NCBI GenBank assembly: GCA_011055585.1
Contig: DRGT01000020.1
Span: 1 to 16,078 of the forward strand
Direction of reading: 5' to 3'
Length of the DNA stretch: 16,078 nt
Source: Candidatus Nitrosopumilus sp.
GTDB taxonomy: Archaea; Thermoproteota; Nitrososphaeria; Nitrososphaerales; Nitrosopumilaceae
Below, piece after piece: positions 13,289-16,078 of the stretch. Under the pieces are notes generated by a model that saw only the letters and a list, made by a program, of their open reading frames with translations, was not told where the DNA came from and ran no database searches. The stretch's first letter is position 1. Every line of letters begins with the position of its first letter. The translations under genes and the position numbers were made by a program.

Positions 13289-13561
13289 CTAAACTTCCCA
13301 AATAGGAGGTCTCATAATCTCTTTATATTCTGGAATTTGTGCAGAAAAGAATGCTATCATAATTCCTGAAATAACAAAAGGAATTGCAAACAAAATGATT
13401 CCTAGCAACAAACAATCTTTTGCTCTTTTTGAATCATCGCTTCTAATAGCAAAAAAAGCAATCAGTCCACCAAATATCGTAAAAAAGATTGGTAACAAAA
13501 ACCACCATGCACTTCTTTTTTTATATCTGTCTAGGTTTTCACCCATATGATTTTCTTTCAT
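13289..13561 (-). CDS. Small two-helix membrane protein, unknown function
   Basis: 90 residues from the ATG at 13561. A basic N-terminal stretch ends in LDRYKKRSAWW. Two membrane helices follow: about residues 20-38 (WFLLPIFFTIFGGLIAFFA) and 50-73 (CLLLGIILFAIPFVISGIMIAFF). They are joined by a charged loop RSDDSKRAKD, and a short polar tail follows. The positive-inside rule would put the N-terminus and the loop on opposite sides or give a hairpin; I cannot settle this. An internal ATG at 13546 is possible, but the TATA-like TATATA 25 bp before 13561 favours the longer form as a leaderless start. It looks like the short conserved membrane proteins common in thaumarchaea; no function is known to me. 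Confidence 0.7.
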   Translation of the reverse strand: MKENHMGENLDRYKKRSAWWFLLPIFFTIFGGLIAFFAIRSDDSKRAKDCLLLGIILFAIPFVISGIMIAFFSAQIPEYKEIMRPPIWEV

Positions 13562-13583
13562 GTTTTTGGTTTAAAACACTAGC

Positions 13584-13589
13584 TATATA
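13584..13589. promoter_or_regulatory. Symmetric TATATA box between divergent genes
   Basis: TATATA is centred 25 bp before the leftward ATG at 13561. It is also about 43 bp before the rightward GTG at 13630, where it would give an 18-nt leader. No other clear box serves the rightward gene. Confidence 0.45.
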
Positions 13590-13629
13590 CAAATGAAAAC
13601 TTCAAAACAAACTGTTACGAGTCTAAATT

Positions 13630-14493
13630 GTGAGTAGAATAGGCATAGACCTTGGGGGAACAAAGACTGAAGGAATTATTCTAAATGACAATCTTGAACC
13701 TATTGAAAGAAAACGAATTCCTACTCCACAAAATGATTACAATGCAATTCTTAACTCTGTTGTAGATTTGATAAATGATCTCAAAGCTAAAACAAATGAT
13801 TCAATAATAGGAATTTGTACTCCTGGAGCCATATCAAAAAAAACTGGTTTGATAAAAAATAGTAATACTCAATGTTTGATTGGAATGCCACTCAAAGAGG
13901 ATCTCGAAAAAGCATTAGGGCAAAAAGTTTCGATGGAAAATGATGCAAATTGTTTTGCAATGGCTGAAGCAAAAATGGGTGCTGTCAAAGATTATGATGT
14001 AGTTTTTGGAGTAATAATGGGAACTGGTGTAGGAGGTGGAATTGTGATAAATAAAAAAATTCATCATGGTAGAACAAACATAGCTGGAGAATGGGGGCAT
14101 CACACCTTACACCAAAATGGTAACAAATGTTATTGTGGAAAAAACGGTTGTGTTGAGACATACATAAGCGGTCCGGCATTAGAAAAACGATGGAATGAGC
14201 TTACCGGAAAAAAAGACTCACTCCCTCAAATAATTCAAAATTTTAATGATGATAAAGCCATTCAATGGAAGAATGAATTTTTGCATAATTTTGGAACCGC
14301 ACTAGCAAATGTTATTGATATTTTAGATCCTGACGCAATTGTACTTGGTGGAGGAGTTTCTAACGTCTCTTTTCTTTATGATGAAGGAAAAAAAGCGATT
14401 TATGATAGCGTATTTAGCGATCTAGTTGATACTCCAATTTTAAAAAATCAGTTAGGTGATTCTGCTGGTGTTTTTGGAGCAAGCTTACTTTAA
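13630..14493 (+). CDS. ROK-family sugar kinase
   Basis: 287 residues, a complete ROK protein without the DNA-binding domain of ROK repressors, so an enzyme. ATP-binding IGIDLGGTKTEGII (4-17), catalytic Asp in MENDANC (D105), IMGTGVGGGIVIN (129-141), and the zinc site made of GEWGHH (H157) and CYCGKNGCVET (C167, C169, C174). A C-terminal ILDPDAIVLGGGVS block is also present. Likely a hexokinase-type enzyme acting on glucose, fructose, mannose or N-acetyl-hexosamine; ROK substrate cannot be read from these motifs. The start is GTG at 13630. It is divergent from the small membrane protein and convergent with guaA, with 15 bp between stops. Confidence 0.88.
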   Translation: MSRIGIDLGGTKTEGIILNDNLEPIERKRIPTPQNDYNAILNSVVDLINDLKAKTNDSIIGICTPGAISKKTGLIKNSNTQCLIGMPLKEDLEKALGQKVSMENDANCFAMAEAKMGAVKDYDVVFGVIMGTGVGGGIVINKKIHHGRTNIAGEWGHHTLHQNGNKCYCGKNGCVETYISGPALEKRWNELTGKKDSLPQIIQNFNDDKAIQWKNEFLHNFGTALANVIDILDPDAIVLGGGVSNVSFLYDEGKKAIYDSVFSDLVDTPILKNQLGDSAGVFGASLL

Positions 14494-14495
14494 TA

Positions 14496-14502
14496 TTTTT
14501 TA
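14496..14502 (+). terminator. Oligo-T end of the ROK kinase gene
   Basis: A T6 run a few bases past the stop codon, in the 15-bp gap before the convergent guaA. Archaeal RNA polymerase often stops at such runs; there is no hairpin. The leftward strand has no matching T run. Confidence 0.35.
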
Positions 14503-14508
14503 ATGAAT

Positions 14509-16032
14509 CTATTCTGGTTCAATTGTAGATGGTGGTTTACTTGAAATTGCATAGGTAACCCATGTTACATCTTCAATTTCATTTGTAATTCTATTACTAA
14601 TTTTTTCAAGTAATCCATCTGGAAGTCTTGTCCAATCAGCTGTCATTGCATCAATTGAATCGACAACTCTTACCATTACAATATTTCCGTGTTTTCTTTC
14701 ATCACCAACAACTCCAACTGCTTTGTCATCTCCAACAGCTGCGTATGCTTGCCAAACTTTGTCATAAAGATCTGCTTCAGCTAATTCCTCTTCAACAATT
14801 TTACTTGCAACCTTTACAATCTCTAGTTTTTTTGGTGTAACTTCGCCAATAATTCTTACTGCTAATCCGGGTCCTGGGAAAGGATGACGCATGATTAACT
14901 TATCTGAAATACCAAGAATCTTTCCAACCTTTCTTACCTCATCTTTATAGAGTTCTCTTAATGGCTCTAGAATCTCGAGATTGAGCCAATCAGGAAGACC
15001 ACCAACATTGTGGTGAGATTTTATAACAGCAGCTGGCCCCTTTGAAACCCCACTTTCAATCACATCTGGATATAATGTTCCTTGAGCTAGACATTTGAAT
15101 GGGCCATTTTTTTCAGCAAACTCTGTAAAGATTCGAATAAACTCCTCTCCAACAATCTTTCTTTTTTGTTCAGGATCAGTTATTCCTTTGAGTTTTTCTA
15201 AGAAACTCTCAGCTGCATAGATTGGAGTAAAATTTACTTTGAAATTAGTTTTGAACATCTCTTCAATTTCGGCTTCTTCATTTTTTCGCAAAAGACCATT
15301 ATCTACAAAAACACACCTTAGCCTATCCCCTATTGCCTTGTGGAGCAACAAAGCTGCAACTGTAGAGTCAATCCCACCACTTACTCCACACAAAACATTT
15401 CCTTCAATTTTTGAGAGGCTTTCAACTGTACTTTCAACAAAAGTCTTCATTGACCAATCTTGTTTTGCTTTACAAATTTTGAGAACAAAATTTTTGAGAA
15501 TTTCTGAACCTTGTTTTGTATGCACTACTTCAGGATGGAACTGAATTCCAAAAACTGCTCTATCTTTTGATGCAATTGCAGCTGCTTTTGCACTTTCTGT
15601 ATGAGCTATAATTTCAAAATCTGGTGGAACAATCTCTGCTTCATCACCATGACTCATCCAAGCTCTCAATGATTCTCCAACGCCACTTAGCAAATCTTTA
15701 TCATTATCGATTGAAAGAACTGAAGATCCATATTCTTTATTTGCTTGCTTTATTTTCCCGCCAAAATTATTCACAATTATTTGATGGCCATAACAAATTC
15801 CAAGAATTGGCAAATCCATCTTAAACACTTCTTTCTCAGGAATCGGAGCATCTGAATTGTAAACACTTGAAGGTCCACCAGAAAAGATTATTCCTTTTGG
15901 ATTGTGTTTTTTCAATTCTTCCATTGAAATATTAAATGGTACCAACTCAGCGTATACTGAAAAATCACGAATTCTTCTGCATATTAGGTGGCTATATTGA
16001 GAGCCAAAGTCCAAAACCACTATTTTATCCAT
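14509..16032 (-). CDS. guaA: GMP synthase (glutamine-hydrolysing), fused
   Basis: 507 residues. The N-terminal class I glutamine amidotransferase domain (about 1-190) has FSGGPSSVY, catalytic C80 in LGICYGHQ, and H166/E168 in QFHPEV. The ATP pyrophosphatase domain follows, with the P-loop GVSGGIDSTVAALLLHKAIG (216-235). The C-terminal dimerisation domain has MRHPFPGPGLAVRIIGEVT and ends SSKPPSTIEPE. It makes GMP from XMP. Many euryarchaea carry the two halves as separate genes; here they are fused, as in bacteria. All catalytic residues are present, and the length is typical. The ATG at 16032 is the natural start, and the 46 bp beyond it to the window edge hold no other gene I can support. 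Confidence 0.96.
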   Translation of the reverse strand: MDKIVVLDFGSQYSHLICRRIRDFSVYAELVPFNISMEELKKHNPKGIIFSGGPSSVYNSDAPIPEKEVFKMDLPILGICYGHQIIVNNFGGKIKQANKEYGSSVLSIDNDKDLLSGVGESLRAWMSHGDEAEIVPPDFEIIAHTESAKAAAIASKDRAVFGIQFHPEVVHTKQGSEILKNFVLKICKAKQDWSMKTFVESTVESLSKIEGNVLCGVSGGIDSTVAALLLHKAIGDRLRCVFVDNGLLRKNEEAEIEEMFKTNFKVNFTPIYAAESFLEKLKGITDPEQKRKIVGEEFIRIFTEFAEKNGPFKCLAQGTLYPDVIESGVSKGPAAVIKSHHNVGGLPDWLNLEILEPLRELYKDEVRKVGKILGISDKLIMRHPFPGPGLAVRIIGEVTPKKLEIVKVASKIVEEELAEADLYDKVWQAYAAVGDDKAVGVVGDERKHGNIVMVRVVDSIDAMTADWTRLPDGLLEKISNRITNEIEDVTWVTYAISSKPPSTIEPE

Positions 16033-16078
16033 AAAATCACTTTGTATTTTCTAACATTCTCGTAAGAGACCATGCTAC

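Noticed and set aside
1..16078. CRISPR array, insertion sequence, integrase or phage genes
   Set aside because: No regularly spaced repeats, transposase motifs or att-like duplications were seen; all large frames are housekeeping or metabolic genes.
16033..16078. A new rightward gene starting at the ATG at 16072
   Set aside because: Only two full codons remain before the window ends, so nothing supports it.

Overview
The window reads as chromosomal DNA from an ammonia-oxidising archaeon of the Nitrosopumilus/Nitrosarchaeum type (Thaumarchaeota). This is inferred from gene content, with no database search. The signs are a low G+C sequence with long A/T runs, a cupredoxin ending in a PEFG-CTERM-like tail, archaeal L44e and S27e ribosomal proteins, a group II chaperonin, archease, and many TTG or GTG starts about 25 bp from TATA-like boxes. 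It looks like ordinary core chromosome. I see no insertion sequence, integrase, CRISPR array, tRNA or rRNA.

Layout. 1-1338: the start of a leftward membrane protein, a small charged protein, and archease preceded by a tandem-hairpin element. The gap after archease holds a repeat cluster and a long stem-loop. 1339-3942, leftward: a PEFG-CTERM cupredoxin, a 40-residue zinc-ribbon protein, and an Lrp/AsnC regulator followed 5 nt later by heme o synthase. 4014-5093, leftward: aspartate-semialdehyde dehydrogenase. 5146-9316, rightward: five overlapping genes for late cobalamin synthesis. 9299-9774, leftward: the L44e-S27e ribosomal operon. 9846-13273, rightward: an adenine-deaminase-like protein, then a thermosome subunit. 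13289-16032: a small membrane protein (leftward), a ROK kinase (rightward) and GMP synthase (leftward).

How genes work together. The cobalamin run is a nearly complete late pathway: threonine-phosphate decarboxylase supplies the aminopropanol arm, CbiP amidates the corrin, CbiB attaches the arm, CobY activates cobinamide phosphate with GTP, and CobS joins the lower ligand. The CbiP protein is unusual: it has only the synthetase half and lacks the glutamine amidotransferase domain. Heme o synthase serves the terminal oxidase and the cupredoxin is likely an exported copper protein. Adenine deaminase (if correctly named) and GMP synthase both act in purine metabolism.

Two initiation styles are visible. 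Most first genes have a TATA-like box about 25-30 bp before the start codon and little or no leader. Several downstream operon genes have GGTG, GGAG or GAGG just before the start. The best unexplained signals are the switch-like hairpins before archease (553-618), the one-domain CbiP, the repeat cluster at 1154-1213, and the stem-loop with a 22-codon frame at 1238-1321.
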